Notes: a model not told the origin generated them from the sequence alone. Positions 34,708 through 44,380 are shown, counted from the stretch's first letter. The stretch is DNA of 64,000 nucleotides from Stutzerimonas stutzeri (GCF_024448695.1 NZ_JAMOHY010000001.1:1-64000), one strand, 5' to 3'. Translations and numbers: made by a program.

Positions 34708-37083
34708 ATGAACGACGAGAACAATCAGGACTTCGAGCAGAACGCCACAGGTCTTGTGCTGCCGGACCAGAATCTGCCGGACAAGCTATACATCATCCCG
34801 ATCCACAACCGGCCTTTCTTTCCCGCTCAGGTGCTGCCGGTCATCGTCAATGAACAGCCCTGGGCGCAGACATTGGAGCTGGTCGGCAAGACGCCGCACC
34901 AGCGTCTGGCGCTGTTCTTCATGGATAACCCGGCGCAGGACGCAGCCAGCTTCGACCCCGACAGCCTGCCCGAACACGGCACCATGGTGCGCGTGCACCA
35001 TGCCACGCGCGAGGGCGGCAAGCTGCAGTTCGTGGCCCAGGGCATGGCCCGTGTACGCATTCGCGGCTGGCTGCGGCGCAAGCCGCCGTACCTGGCGGAA
35101 GTCGATTACCCACAGAGCGACGATGATCCGCGTGACGAGGTCAAGGCCTACGGCATGGCGCTGATCAACGCCATCAAGGAACTGCTGCCGCTCAATCCTT
35201 TGTACAGCGAGGAACTGAAGAACTACCTCAACCGCTTCAGTCCCAACGATCCCTCCCCGCTGACCGACTTTGCCGCAGCGCTGACCACCGCACCCGGCAA
35301 CGAACTGCAGGACGTGCTCGACAGCGTGCCCGTGCTCAAGCGCATGGAAAAAGTGCTGCCGCTGCTGCGCAAGGAAGTCGAGGTCGCCAAGCTGCAAAAG
35401 GAGCTGACCGGCGAGGTCAACCGCAAGATCGGTGAGCGCCAGCGTGAGTTCTTCCTCAAGGAACAGCTGAAGATCATCCAGCAAGAGTTGGGCATCACCA
35501 AGGATGACCGCAGCGCCGATGCTGATGAGTTCCGCTCACGCCTGGAGGGCAAGGTGGTGCCGCCGGCGGCGCAGAAACGCATCGACGATGAACTGACCAA
35601 GCTTTCGGTGCTGGAAACCGGATCGCCGGAGTACGCGGTCACGCGCAATTATCTGGACTGGGCCACTTCGATGCCCTGGGGCGTCTACGGCAAGGACAGG
35701 CTCGACCTGGCCCACGCGCGCAAAGTGCTCAACAGGCACCATGCGGGGCTCGATGACATCAAGAGCCGCATCCTCGAGTTTCTTGCCGTTGGCACATTCC
35801 GTGGCGAGATCTCCGGCTCGATCGTGCTGCTGGTCGGGCCACCGGGCGTGGGCAAGACCAGCATCGGCAAGTCCATAGCCGAATCCCTGGGCCGCCCGTT
35901 CTACCGTTTCAGTGTCGGAGGCATGCGCGACGAGGCGGAAATCAAGGGCCATCGGCGCACCTACATCGGTGCCCTGCCCGGCAAGCTGGTGCAGGCGCTC
36001 AAGGAAGTCGAGGTGATGAACCCGGTGATCATGCTCGATGAAGTGGACAAGCTCGGCAGCAGCCATCAGGGCGACCCGGCTTCGGCACTGCTGGAAACGC
36101 TGGACCCCGAACAGAATTTCGGCTTCCTCGACCACTATCTCGACCTGCGCGTGGACCTGTCCAAGGTGCTGTTCATCTGCACCGCCAACACTCTCTATTC
36201 GGTACCCGATGCGCTGCTCGATCGCATGGAAATCGTGCGGCTGTCCGGTTACATCACCGAGGAAAAGCTGCAGATCGCCAAGCGTCACCTATGGCCCCGC
36301 CAGTTGCAGCGAGCCGGTGTGCCGAAGAATCGCCTGACCATCAACGATGCGGCCCTGCGCGCCCTGATCGAGGGCTATGCCCGTGAAGCCGGGGTGCGCC
36401 AGCTCGACAAGCAGCTCGGCAAACTGGTGCGCAAGGCCGTGGTAAAGCTGCTCGATGAACCGGACAGCACGATAAAGATCGGCCCCAAAAGCATCGAGAG
36501 CTATCTGGGCCTTCCATTCTGGCACCCCGAGCAGCTGCTCAGCGGGATCGGCGTGGTTACCGGCCTGGCATGGAACAGCATGGGCGGCGCGACACTGCCC
36601 ATCGAGGCAACCCGGATTCACACCCTCAACCGCGGCTTCAAGCTGACCGGCAAGCTGGGCGAGGTGATGAAGGAATCCGCCGAAATTGCCTACAGCTACG
36701 TGAACGCGCACCTGAAGGAGTTCAAGGGCGATCCGGCTTTCTTCGACCAGGCCTTCGTGCATATGCACGTGCCCGAAGGCGCGACACCCAAGGACGGCCC
36801 CAGCGCCGGCATCAGCATGGCCAGCGCCCTGCTGTCGCTGGCCCGCAACCAGGCGCCAAAGAAAGGTGTCGCAATGACCGGTGAGCTGACCCTGACCGGC
36901 CAGGTACTGGCGATTGGCGGCCTTCGCGAGAAGGTCATTGCCGCACGGCGCCTGAAGCTGTACGAGCTGATCATCCCCGAATCGAACCGCGGCGACTTCC
37001 AGGAACTGCCCGATTATCTGAAGGAAGGCCTCACGGTACATTTCGCCAAGCGTTTCAGTGACGTGATCAAGGTGCTGTTCTGA
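34708..37083 (+). CDS. lon: ATP-dependent Lon-family protease (second Lon, AsrA-like)
   Basis: A 791-residue LonA protease: N-terminal LAN domain (about 25-225), coiled-coil, AAA+ module with Walker A GPPGVGKTSIGK near 380 and Walker B VIMLDEVDKLG near 445, and a C-terminal Ser-Lys protease domain with TPKDGPSAGISMA (catalytic Ser near 700) and REKVIAARRLKL (catalytic Lys near 743). It degrades damaged and regulatory proteins in the cytosol. The N-terminus and solitary context resemble P. aeruginosa AsrA more than the clpX-linked Lon; this is inferred. A sigma-32-like promoter lies upstream. Confidence 0.93.
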   Translation: MNDENNQDFEQNATGLVLPDQNLPDKLYIIPIHNRPFFPAQVLPVIVNEQPWAQTLELVGKTPHQRLALFFMDNPAQDAASFDPDSLPEHGTMVRVHHATREGGKLQFVAQGMARVRIRGWLRRKPPYLAEVDYPQSDDDPRDEVKAYGMALINAIKELLPLNPLYSEELKNYLNRFSPNDPSPLTDFAAALTTAPGNELQDVLDSVPVLKRMEKVLPLLRKEVEVAKLQKELTGEVNRKIGERQREFFLKEQLKIIQQELGITKDDRSADADEFRSRLEGKVVPPAAQKRIDDELTKLSVLETGSPEYAVTRNYLDWATSMPWGVYGKDRLDLAHARKVLNRHHAGLDDIKSRILEFLAVGTFRGEISGSIVLLVGPPGVGKTSIGKSIAESLGRPFYRFSVGGMRDEAEIKGHRRTYIGALPGKLVQALKEVEVMNPVIMLDEVDKLGSSHQGDPASALLETLDPEQNFGFLDHYLDLRVDLSKVLFICTANTLYSVPDALLDRMEIVRLSGYITEEKLQIAKRHLWPRQLQRAGVPKNRLTINDAALRALIEGYAREAGVRQLDKQLGKLVRKAVVKLLDEPDSTIKIGPKSIESYLGLPFWHPEQLLSGIGVVTGLAWNSMGGATLPIEATRIHTLNRGFKLTGKLGEVMKESAEIAYSYVNAHLKEFKGDPAFFDQAFVHMHVPEGATPKDGPSAGISMASALLSLARNQAPKKGVAMTGELTLTGQVLAIGGLREKVIAARRLKLYELIIPESNRGDFQELPDYLKEGLTVHFAKRFSDVIKVLF

Positions 37084-37147
37084 CAGATCAACAGCTTACG
37101 CCTTTGCCTGATCCGAGCGGCGAAACTGAAACCACCGCGCTGAAACC

Positions 37148-37169
37148 GTAGGGCGGACATCTTTCCGCC
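37148..37169. repeat. degenerate REP-like hairpin
   Basis: GTAGGGCGGACATCTTTCCGCC, with GGCGGA/TCCGCC arms, shares the GTAGGG(T/C)GGA head of the repeat family at 63-95 and 6716-6846. It follows lon and may serve as its 3' stem. Confidence 0.4.
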
Positions 37170-37299
37170 TTGCGGACCATCGCCGAGCCGCATATTCCTG
37201 GCCCATTGAAATCCGCCCCACGGCCGCCCCGAATATCTGGGCCTGCGCGCCAAGGCCCGCTATCCTTGCCCTCTCGTATTTCAACCGGTGCCGACGATC

Positions 37300-37695
37300 A
37301 TGCCTTTCGCCATCTCCCGTTGCCTGCTGCCTTTATCCGTGCTGATGCTGGGTGCCTGCGCGAGCACTCCACCCAGCAGCCTTTCGATCAGCGAAGACCG
37401 CCTCTGTCCGCTGTCGCTGCACGCAGGGCAAACGCTGATCGTCAGCCTGCCGAGCAATCCGGCTACAGGCTATCGCTGGAATCTGCGTGAAACATCCTCC
37501 GAGCTGTTGAAAAGCCTGGGACCGGAAGTCTTCAGCACACCGGACAGTGACCTGGTCGGTGGCGACGGCATTTCCACCTGGCGCTTCGAAGCCCGCAATA
37601 CCGGACACGGACGGCTGCTGTTGACCTATCAACGTCCCTGGGAAACGGATGCCGAGCCTGCTGGCCTGTTCGACTGCCGAATCGAGGTTCAATAA
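37300..37695 (+). CDS. chagasin-like (I42) protease-inhibitor lipoprotein
   Basis: A 131-residue protein with a lipoprotein signal (LMLGAC, lipidated Cys near residue 20; Ala-Ser follows). The mature part is an Ig-like chagasin/ICP domain with NPATGYRWNL near 55-64 (NPTTGY loop), the loop GGDGISTWRFEA and the C-terminal Arg-Pro-Trp (RPW) motif. I42 inhibitors block papain-type cysteine proteases. Residues after Cys do not suggest inner-membrane retention, so an outer-membrane location is likely. ATG at 37300 is preferred over 37288. Monocistronic. Confidence 0.85.
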   Translation: MPFAISRCLLPLSVLMLGACASTPPSSLSISEDRLCPLSLHAGQTLIVSLPSNPATGYRWNLRETSSELLKSLGPEVFSTPDSDLVGGDGISTWRFEARNTGHGRLLLTYQRPWETDAEPAGLFDCRIEVQ

Positions 37696-38025
37696 CCGGC
37701 AGAATACACTTGCAGGCATCGCCAATAGAACGAGGCTTGTACAGGTAGCGCGGGCGAGAACGGATGACCGCCTGGTCACACCATGAACAACCCCGGACTC
37801 GCATCCAATTGCACTTCCGATGGCGCTGAGTCTTTACGCCCTGCTCCAAAGTCTCGCCAAACGGAGCGGCTTTGCTGGCAAAAACAGGCCTGTCCCCATA
37901 TTCTCGTCACCACATTCGCGAACGCATCGGCGGCGGGCTCAACAGGGGCGCGTACCCCTGATCGTTCAACCGTAGACGGACACCACAACCAGACAGGGCT
38001 GCAAAGCCCGATAGGATATCCACCC
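37696..38025 (+). other. long structured leader before the TrpX-like gene
   Basis: A 330-base noncoding stretch. It contains CAGGGG-CGCGTA-CCCCTG (37943-37960) and GGGCT-GCAA-AGCCC (37996-38009), the latter ending 16 bases before the ATG near the ribosome site. An in-frame extension of the transporter gene runs back to 37783 but looks noncoding. I do not recognise a known riboswitch. Confidence 0.45.
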
Positions 38026-38997
38026 ATGAAGTCATCCCTCACCCAATGGCTGTCCCTGGGCGCCCTTGCCCTGACCCTGGCGACTCCGTTCACGGCCAGC
38101 GCCGCTGAGCAGAAATCCGTGGCGGCAACCGCTATCGTCGAACATCCGGCGCTGGATTCCGTGCGTGATGGCGTTCGGGCGGCACTGGAGGCCGCGGGTT
38201 ACAGCGGCGACAACCTCAAGTGGCAGTACCAGACCGCACAGGGCAACACTGCCACTGCCTCGCAGATCGCCCGCAAGTTCGTCGGCGACCGTCCCGATGC
38301 CATCGTCGCCATCGCCACCCCTTCAGCCCAGGCCGTGGTCGCCAGCAGCCGTTCGGTGCCTGTGGTTTTCGCCGCCGTTACCGACCCGGTCGCGGCGCAG
38401 CTGGTTCGCAACTGGGAGCCTTCCGGCAGCAACGTCACCGGTGTGTCCGACGAGCTGGAACTGGATCGCCAGATGGAACTGGTCAAACGCGTAGTACCCG
38501 ATGCCACTCGCGTAGGTATGGTCTACAACCCCGGCGAAGCCAATTCCGTGGTGGTGGTCGAGCGCCTGCGCAAGCTGCTGCCGGAAATGGGCATGACCCT
38601 GGTCGAAGCCGCCGCACCGCGCTCGGTAGACGTAGGCTCGGCTGCCCGCAGCCTGGTGGGCAAGGTCGACGTGATCTACACCAACACCGACAACAACGTG
38701 GTTTCGGCCTACGAGTCGCTGGTCAAGGTCGGTATGGATACCAAGACTCCTCTGGTGGCCTCGGATACCGACAGCGTCAAGCGTGGCGCCATCGCGGCCA
38801 TCGGCATCGACTACTACAAACACGGCGTGCAGGCCGGTGAACTGGTGGTGCGCCTGCTCAACGGCGAGAAGCCCGGCGACATCGCTCCGCAGAAAACCAC
38901 CGAGCTGGGCCTGTTCCTCAACCGTTCCGCCGCCGCCGCCCAGGGTGTCACCCTGTCCCAGGAGCTGATCGACTCGGCTGCCGAAGTCATCGAATGA
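38026..38997 (+). CDS. ABC transporter substrate-binding protein (TrpX-like, COG2984)
   Basis: A 323-residue periplasmic protein with a signal peptide (cleavage after ASA near residue 26). The mature part begins EQKSVAATAIVEHPALDSVRDGVR and has a two-lobe type-1 fold with PVVFAAVTDPVAAQL near 115 and GVSDELELDRQMELVKRV near 143, typical of COG2984/PF04392. Relatives in Gram-positives import tryptophan (TrpXYZ); ligand here is unknown. Forms a three-gene operon with the permease and ATPase that follow. Confidence 0.88.
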   Translation: MKSSLTQWLSLGALALTLATPFTASAAEQKSVAATAIVEHPALDSVRDGVRAALEAAGYSGDNLKWQYQTAQGNTATASQIARKFVGDRPDAIVAIATPSAQAVVASSRSVPVVFAAVTDPVAAQLVRNWEPSGSNVTGVSDELELDRQMELVKRVVPDATRVGMVYNPGEANSVVVVERLRKLLPEMGMTLVEAAAPRSVDVGSAARSLVGKVDVIYTNTDNNVVSAYESLVKVGMDTKTPLVASDTDSVKRGAIAAIGIDYYKHGVQAGELVVRLLNGEKPGDIAPQKTTELGLFLNRSAAAAQGVTLSQELIDSAAEVIE

Positions 38998-39056
38998 TCT
39001 GACCTGCGCCGGCGCACTTCGCCCCGGCGCAGCCGTTCACCAAAGGCACATCATCC

Positions 39057-39947
39057 ATGTCACTGTTTTCCCTGTTTGGCGCCCTTGAAGTAGGCCTGAT
39101 CTTCGGTCTGGTCGCGCTTGGCGTATTTATCTCGTTTCGCCTGCTGCGTTTCCCCGACCTGACCGTCGATGGCAGTTTCCCGCTCGGCGGCGCCGTCTGC
39201 GCCGTGCTGATCGCCAACGGCACCGATCCTTTCCTGGCGACCCTGATCGCGACCGCCGCCGGTGCACTGGCCGGCATGGTCACGGCAGCGCTGAACGTAC
39301 ACCTCAAGATCATGGACCTGCTCGCCAGCATCCTGATGATGATCGCGCTGTACTCCATCAACCTGCGCATCATGGGCCGGCCGAACATTCCGCTGATCAT
39401 GGAACCGACCATGTTCAGCATGCTGCAACCCGAATGGCTGGCCGATTATGTGGCCCGCCCACTAATCCTGCTGCTGGTGGTCATCGCCGCCAAGATCATG
39501 CTCGACATGTATTTCTCTACCCGCCAGGGCCTGGCTATCCGTGCCACTGGCTCCAACCCGCGCATGGCCCGCGCCCAGGGCGTAAACACGGGCGCCATGG
39601 CCATTCTCGGCATGGCGATCTCCAACGCCCTGGTGGCACTGGCCGGCGCCATGTTCGCCCAGACTCAGGGCGGTGCCGATATTTCCATGGGCATCGGCAC
39701 CATCGTCATCGGCCTGGCGGCGGTGATCGTCGGTGAAAGCATCCTGCCGGCGCGACGCATCTTCTACCTGACCCTGGCCGTGATCCTCGGCGCCATCGTT
39801 TACCGCTTCTTCATCGCTCTGGCCCTGAACAGCGACTTCATCGGCCTGCAAGCCCAGGACCTGAACCTGATCACCGCCGTACTGGTCGTTATCGCCCTGG
39901 TTATCCCGCTGATCAAACAACGCCTGACCCGCAGGAGGCACGTCTGA
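39057..39947 (+). CDS. ABC transporter permease (TrpY-like, COG4120)
   Basis: A 296-residue inner-membrane permease with about eight hydrophobic segments, resembling branched-chain amino-acid type permeases. It starts MSLFSLFGALEVGLIFGLVA and contains FPDLTVDGSFPLGGAV near 37, a hallmark of the COG4120 group, and a cytoplasmic RATGSNPRMARAQGVNTGAM loop. Its TGA overlaps the next ATG by one base, giving translational coupling to the ATPase. Preceded by the binding-protein gene. Confidence 0.9.
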   Translation: MSLFSLFGALEVGLIFGLVALGVFISFRLLRFPDLTVDGSFPLGGAVCAVLIANGTDPFLATLIATAAGALAGMVTAALNVHLKIMDLLASILMMIALYSINLRIMGRPNIPLIMEPTMFSMLQPEWLADYVARPLILLLVVIAAKIMLDMYFSTRQGLAIRATGSNPRMARAQGVNTGAMAILGMAISNALVALAGAMFAQTQGGADISMGIGTIVIGLAAVIVGESILPARRIFYLTLAVILGAIVYRFFIALALNSDFIGLQAQDLNLITAVLVVIALVIPLIKQRLTRRRHV

Positions 39948-40741
39948 TGCTCAGCGCGCAGAACCTCAAGATCACCTTCAACCACGGCACGCCCATCGAG
40001 ACACGGGCTTTGCAGGGCCTGTCCCTGGATATTCCCACCGGCCAGTTCGTCACCGTGATCGGTACCAATGGCGCAGGCAAATCGACCTTCCTCAACGCCG
40101 TTTCCGGCGACCTGTCCGTGGACAGCGGCAAACTGCTGATCGATGACGAGGATGTCACCCGCCTGCCGGTCTGGAGCCGCGCCAGCCGCGTGGCTCGTGT
40201 ATTCCAAGACCCCATGGCCGGCACCTGCGAAGACCTGACCATCGAAGAAAACATGGCGCTGGCTCAGCAGCGCGGACAACGTCGCGGCTTGACCAAGGCC
40301 GTACAGACATCCATGCGCGAGGAATTCCGCCGCCACCTTTCCACCCTTGGTCTGGGCCTGGAAAACCGTCTTACCGACCGCATCGGCCTGCTCTCCGGTG
40401 GCCAGCGCCAGGCTGTCAGCCTGCTGATGGCAGCCTTGCAACCCTCACGCATCCTGCTGCTGGACGAACACACCGCAGCCCTTGACCCACGCACGGCGGA
40501 TTTCGTCCTGCAACTCACCGCGCGCATCGTGGCGGAAAAGCAGCTCACCACCATGATGGTCACTCACAGCATGCGCCAGGCACTGGACATCGGCGACCGC
40601 ACCGTGATGCTGCATCAGGGTCAGGTGGTGCTGGATGTGGCCGGTAACGAACGCAAGGGCCTGGACGTGCCGGATCTGCTGCACATGTTTGAGAAAGTAC
40701 GCGGCGAGAAACTGGCGGATGATGCACTGCTGCTGGGGTAA
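39947..40741 (+). CDS. ABC transporter ATP-binding protein (TrpZ-like, COG1101)
   Basis: A 264-residue ATPase with Walker A GTNGAGKSTFLNAV near 38-51, Q-loop VFQDPMAGTCEDLTIEENMA near 87-106, signature LSGGQRQAVSLLMA near 147, Walker B ILLLDEHTAALDP near 166 and H-loop MMVTHSMRQA near 205. The Glu-His (LLLDEH) variant after Walker B is typical of this COG1101 group. It energises import of an unidentified amino-acid-like ligand. ATG overlaps the permease stop. Confidence 0.92.
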   Translation: MLSAQNLKITFNHGTPIETRALQGLSLDIPTGQFVTVIGTNGAGKSTFLNAVSGDLSVDSGKLLIDDEDVTRLPVWSRASRVARVFQDPMAGTCEDLTIEENMALAQQRGQRRGLTKAVQTSMREEFRRHLSTLGLGLENRLTDRIGLLSGGQRQAVSLLMAALQPSRILLLDEHTAALDPRTADFVLQLTARIVAEKQLTTMMVTHSMRQALDIGDRTVMLHQGQVVLDVAGNERKGLDVPDLLHMFEKVRGEKLADDALLLG

Positions 40742-40807
40742 AGCCCCTCCCGGACCCGCGTCACCTGGCCCTCAGGCACGCTTCCGGGCTAGCATCGGAC
40801 CTTCTGT

Positions 40808-40829
40808 GCCGGCGAGACGCATCGCCGGC
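40808..40829 (+). terminator. hairpin after the ABC operon
   Basis: GCCGGCGA-N6-TCGCCGGC, an 8-bp GC stem between the ATPase gene and ytoQ. No T tract, so termination is uncertain. Confidence 0.45.
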
Positions 40830-40852
40830 GACACCGACTTTCAGGAGGATTC

Positions 40853-41293
40853 ATGAGCTTTACCGTTTACCTGTCCGGCGAAATCCACACCGACTGGCGC
40901 GACGAGATCAAGCGTGGCGCCGCAGCCGCGGAGCTGGACGTGGTCTTCACGTCTGCCGTGACCGACCATGAAGCCAGCGATGCCGCCGGCGATTGCCTGG
41001 GTGCCGAGCCGAATGCGTTCTGGCGCGACCACAAGTCCTCCAAGGTCAATGCGATCCGCACCAAGACCCTGATCCGGCAGGCCGATCTGGTGGTGGTGCG
41101 CTTTGGCGACAAGTACAAGCAATGGAACGCCGCGTTCGACGCCGGCTATTGCGCCGCACTGGACAAGCCTTACATCACCCTGCACGGCGAAGACATCGTT
41201 CATCCACTGAAGGAAGTCGATGCGGCGGCCATGGCCTGGGCAACCACTACCGAGCAGGTGGTGGAAATCCTGAAGCACGTGCTTCGTGACTGA
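40853..41293 (+). CDS. ytoQ: YtoQ-family protein
   Basis: A 146-residue soluble protein starting MSFTVYLSGEIHTDWRDEIK. It has the nucleoside-deoxyribosyltransferase-like layout: N-terminal VYLSGEI strand, a central IRQADLVVVRFGDKYKQWNAAFDAGYCAAL, and PYITLHGEDIVHPLKEVDAA. YtoQ proteins are conserved but functionally unassigned; a role on nucleoside-like substrates is only a fold-based guess. Good Shine-Dalgarno CAGGAGGA. Ends at a bidirectional terminator, convergent with cysNC. Confidence 0.88.
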   Translation: MSFTVYLSGEIHTDWRDEIKRGAAAAELDVVFTSAVTDHEASDAAGDCLGAEPNAFWRDHKSSKVNAIRTKTLIRQADLVVVRFGDKYKQWNAAFDAGYCAALDKPYITLHGEDIVHPLKEVDAAAMAWATTTEQVVEILKHVLRD

Positions 41294-41346
41294 TCGCTAG
41301 CGATATCGGCAAGATCACCCCGCGAGCCGCTGCACTGCTACAAAGC

Positions 41347-41376
41347 AAAACGCCCTGCATCAGCAGGGCGTTTTTT
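41347..41376. terminator. bidirectional terminator between ytoQ and cysNC
   Basis: CGCCCTGC-ATCA-GCAGGGCG flanked by AAAA and TTTTTT; suits both convergent genes. Confidence 0.9.
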
Positions 41377-41390
41377 GTTACCACGATTGT

Positions 41391-43289
41391 TTAGATCGCG
41401 CCTCGCTGACGCAGCAGATCGATCACCTGCTTGACGCCTTCGGCCACGCTGAGGGACTCGGTATCGATCACCAGATCCGCATTGCCCGGCACGTCATAAG
41501 GGAAGGACTCACCGGGAATGTTGTCGCCACCCGCGGCATACAAAGCTTGCGGGTCGCGCTGCTGGCAGGCCTGCGGCGAAGCCTGGACATAGACAGTGAT
41601 CAAGCGGTCATCGCCCACCAATGCCTTGGCCTGTTCACGGCCTTCGGCGTCCGGAGCAACGAAGGCAGCCAGCGTCAGCAAACCAGCCTCGTTGAACTGG
41701 CGTGCCACATGAGCGGCGCGGCGCCAGTTCTCGGTACGACCGGCGCGATCCTGCGGCAACCCCTTGTTCAGGTCGTGGCGCAGGTTCTGCCCATCGAGCA
41801 CGTAAACCGCCCGGCCCATGTCGAACAGCTTGCGCTCCACGGCATAGGCCAGAGTGCTCTTGCCAGCACCCGAGAGACCGGTGAACAGCACGGTAGCCGG
41901 CTGCTGACCAAAGCGCGTGGCGCGCTCCTCGGTGGAAACATGCGCCAGCGCGCCGTGGTGGCTGCCAGAACTGTGGGCGACCGGGTCGGCAATGATCATG
42001 CCCGCGCCAACAGTGCCGTTGGTGAGCCGGTCGATGATGATGAAAGCACCCGTGGTGCGGTTCTGCGCGTAGCCATCCAGCGCGATGGATGCATCAAGAC
42101 TGACACGGACCTGGCCGATCTCGTTGAGTTGCAGGCTGCTCGCCGGGCCGTGCTCCAGAGTGTTCACATCCACCATATGAGCGATGCTGGCGATGGAACC
42201 CGGCACGTAGCTGGTGGCGCGCTTGATGTCGTATTTCTTGCCCGGCAGCATCGGCTCTTCGCCCATCCAGACCAGCATGGCATCAAAGCTGTCGGCGATA
42301 CGCGGCTGATTATCGGCATGTACCAGCATGTCGCCACGGGAGACATCGATCTCGTCTTCCAGCGTCAGGGTGACGGCTTCACCAGGCGTGGCCTGCTCCA
42401 GCTCCCCATCGTAGGTCACGATGGATTTGATCCGGCTGGTCTTGCCGGACGGCAGCACGGCGATTTCATCACCCTTGCGCACGATGCCGCTGGCCAGGGT
42501 GCCGGCGAAACCGCGGAAGTTGAGGTTGGGCCGGTTGACGTACTGCACCGGAAAACGCAGGTCGTCGAAGTTGCGGTCGCCGGCAATCTCGACGCTTTCG
42601 AGAATTTCCATCAGCGACTGGCCCTGATACCAGGCTGCACGCTCGCTCTTGTTGACGACGTTGTCGCCCTTGAGCGCGGACATGGGCACGAAATGCAGGG
42701 AGCTCGGCTTAAGGTCGATGCGCTCGGCAAACGACAGGTAATCGGCCTTGATGCGCTCGAACACGCTCTGGTCGAAGCCCATCAGGTCCATCTTGTTGAT
42801 GGCCACGACGATGTGCTTGATACCCAGCAATGAGGCAATAAAGCTGTGACGGCGGGTCTGGGTCTGCACACCGTAGCGGGCATCGACAAGGATGATCGCC
42901 AGATCGCAGGTGGAGGCGCCGGTCGCCATGTTGCGGGTGTACTGCTCATGGCCAGGGGTGTCGGCGATGATGAACTTGCGCTTGGCGGTGCTGAAGTAGC
43001 GGTAGGCAACATCGATGGTGATGCCCTGCTCGCGCTCGGCCTGCAGGCCATCGACCAGCAGCGCCAGGTCCACGTCATCACCTGTGGTGCCGACCTTCTT
43101 CGAGTCACGGGTGATGGCTTCCAGATGATCTTCGTAGATCATCTTGGAATCGTGCAGCAGGCGCCCGATCAGGGTGCTTTTGCCGTCATCGACGTTGCCG
43201 CAGGTAAGAAAGCGCAGCAACTCTTTGCGCTCGTGCTGGGCCAGGTACGCGAGGATGTCCTCGCTGATCAAATCAGACTGATGAGACAT
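41391..43289 (-). CDS. cysNC: bifunctional sulfate adenylyltransferase GTPase subunit / APS kinase
   Basis: A 632-residue fusion. N-terminal CysN GTPase (about 1-430) has G1 [14 protein letters not shown] near 31-44, switch DTPGHEQYT near 114 and NKMD near 168. The C-terminal CysC APS kinase (about 440-632) has P-loop [11 protein letters not shown] near 472. With CysD it makes APS from sulfate and ATP driven by GTP, then phosphorylates it to PAPS. Fused CysNC is normal for pseudomonads. It starts 12 bases after cysD, one operon. Confidence 0.97.
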   Translation of the reverse strand: MSHQSDLISEDILAYLAQHERKELLRFLTCGNVDDGKSTLIGRLLHDSKMIYEDHLEAITRDSKKVGTTGDDVDLALLVDGLQAEREQGITIDVAYRYFSTAKRKFIIADTPGHEQYTRNMATGASTCDLAIILVDARYGVQTQTRRHSFIASLLGIKHIVVAINKMDLMGFDQSVFERIKADYLSFAERIDLKPSSLHFVPMSALKGDNVVNKSERAAWYQGQSLMEILESVEIAGDRNFDDLRFPVQYVNRPNLNFRGFAGTLASGIVRKGDEIAVLPSGKTSRIKSIVTYDGELEQATPGEAVTLTLEDEIDVSRGDMLVHADNQPRIADSFDAMLVWMGEEPMLPGKKYDIKRATSYVPGSIASIAHMVDVNTLEHGPASSLQLNEIGQVRVSLDASIALDGYAQNRTTGAFIIIDRLTNGTVGAGMIIADPVAHSSGSHHGALAHVSTEERATRFGQQPATVLFTGLSGAGKSTLAYAVERKLFDMGRAVYVLDGQNLRHDLNKGLPQDRAGRTENWRRAAHVARQFNEAGLLTLAAFVAPDAEGREQAKALVGDDRLITVYVQASPQACQQRDPQALYAAGGDNIPGESFPYDVPGNADLVIDTESLSVAEGVKQVIDLLRQRGAI

Positions 43290-43301
43290 GGTGCGGAATC
43301 C

Positions 43302-44219
43302 TTAGAAGTAGCCCTGACGTTTCTTTTCTTCCATCGACCCGGCGCCATCATGGTCGATGACGCGGCCCTGGCGCTCGGAGGTGCGGGTCAGGAGCATTTC
43401 CTGGATGATTTCCGGCAGGCTCGCAGCGGTTGACTCCACCGCACCGGTCAGCGGGTAGCAGCCGAGGGTACGGAAGCGAACCATGCGCTTTTCGATGCGA
43501 CCTTTCTCTTCATCACTGAGGTGTTCGAGAATGCGCTCGTCGTCGATCATGATCAGCGTGCCGTTCTTCTCGATGACGTCGCGCTCTGCGGCGAAGTACA
43601 GCGGCACGATCGGGATGCCTTCCAGATAGATGTACTGCCAGATATCCAGCTCGGTCCAGTTGGACAGCGGGAACACGCGGATCGACTCGCCCTTGGTCAC
43701 CTTGCCGTTGTAGACGTTCCACAGCTCGGGGCGTTGATTCTTGGGGTCCCAGCGGTGCTTGCCGTCGCGGAAGGAGTAGACGCGCTCCTTGGCCCGCGAC
43801 TTCTCCTCATCGCGACGCGCGCCACCGAAGGCCGCATCGAAACCGTATTTGTCCAGCGCCTGCTTGAGGCCCTCGGTTTTCATGATGTCAGTGTGCTTGG
43901 CGCTGCCGTGGGTGAAGGGGTTGATGTTCTGGGCGACGCCATCCGGGTTCACGTGGGTGATCAGGTCCAGGTCCATCTCGGCGACCATCTTGTCGCGGAA
44001 GCTGTACATTTCCTGGAATTTCCAGCGCGTGTCCACGTGCATCACCGGGAACGGCAGCTTGCCGGGATAGAACGCCTTGCGCGCCAAGTGCAGCATCACG
44101 GCCGAATCCTTGCCGATGGAATAGAGCATCACCGGGTTGTCGAACTCGGCGGCCACCTCGCGGATGATGTGGATGCTTTCCGCCTCCAGCTCTTTCAGAT
44201 GCGTCAGTTTGTCGACCAT
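43302..44219 (-). CDS. cysD: sulfate adenylyltransferase subunit 2
   Basis: A 305-residue ATP sulfurylase subunit of the PP-loop family: [20 protein letters not shown] near 32-51 (SIGKDS variant of SGGxDS), [18 protein letters not shown] near 134 and [15 protein letters not shown] near 183. It forms APS with CysN. Ends [12 protein letters not shown] as in other CysDs. The 276-base upstream region holds a TTCTAA...TTAGAA dyad (44291-44314) and a REP-like stem; CysB control is expected but no site was assigned. Confidence 0.97.
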   Translation of the reverse strand: MVDKLTHLKELEAESIHIIREVAAEFDNPVMLYSIGKDSAVMLHLARKAFYPGKLPFPVMHVDTRWKFQEMYSFRDKMVAEMDLDLITHVNPDGVAQNINPFTHGSAKHTDIMKTEGLKQALDKYGFDAAFGGARRDEEKSRAKERVYSFRDGKHRWDPKNQRPELWNVYNGKVTKGESIRVFPLSNWTELDIWQYIYLEGIPIVPLYFAAERDVIEKNGTLIMIDDERILEHLSDEEKGRIEKRMVRFRTLGCYPLTGAVESTAASLPEIIQEMLLTRTSERQGRVIDHDGAGSMEEKKRQGYF

Positions 44220-44380
44220 GGCTACTCACGAATATGCAGATGGACGGCCAGCAGGCCATAAGAAGGGCGCAACTTTAACACGAGACAAGATTCTAATCAG
44301 GCCGCCCGTTAGAACGAAATGGACTAGATTTATGCCGGCAGAAACGCCCGATAACGGTGGATCGCCTGCATACGCGGACG

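Noticed and set aside
37783-38025. N-terminal extension of the TrpX-like protein or a leader peptide
   Set aside because: Would hide the signal peptide and contains only one Trp codon; no attenuator-type Trp run.
41547-42833. 428-codon frame antisense to cysNC
   Set aside because: Shadow of a well-identified enzyme gene.
44291-44314. TTCTAA-N12-TTAGAA dyad upstream of cysD as a CysB site
   Set aside because: Only 6-bp arms and no clear match to a CysB motif; left as an observation.
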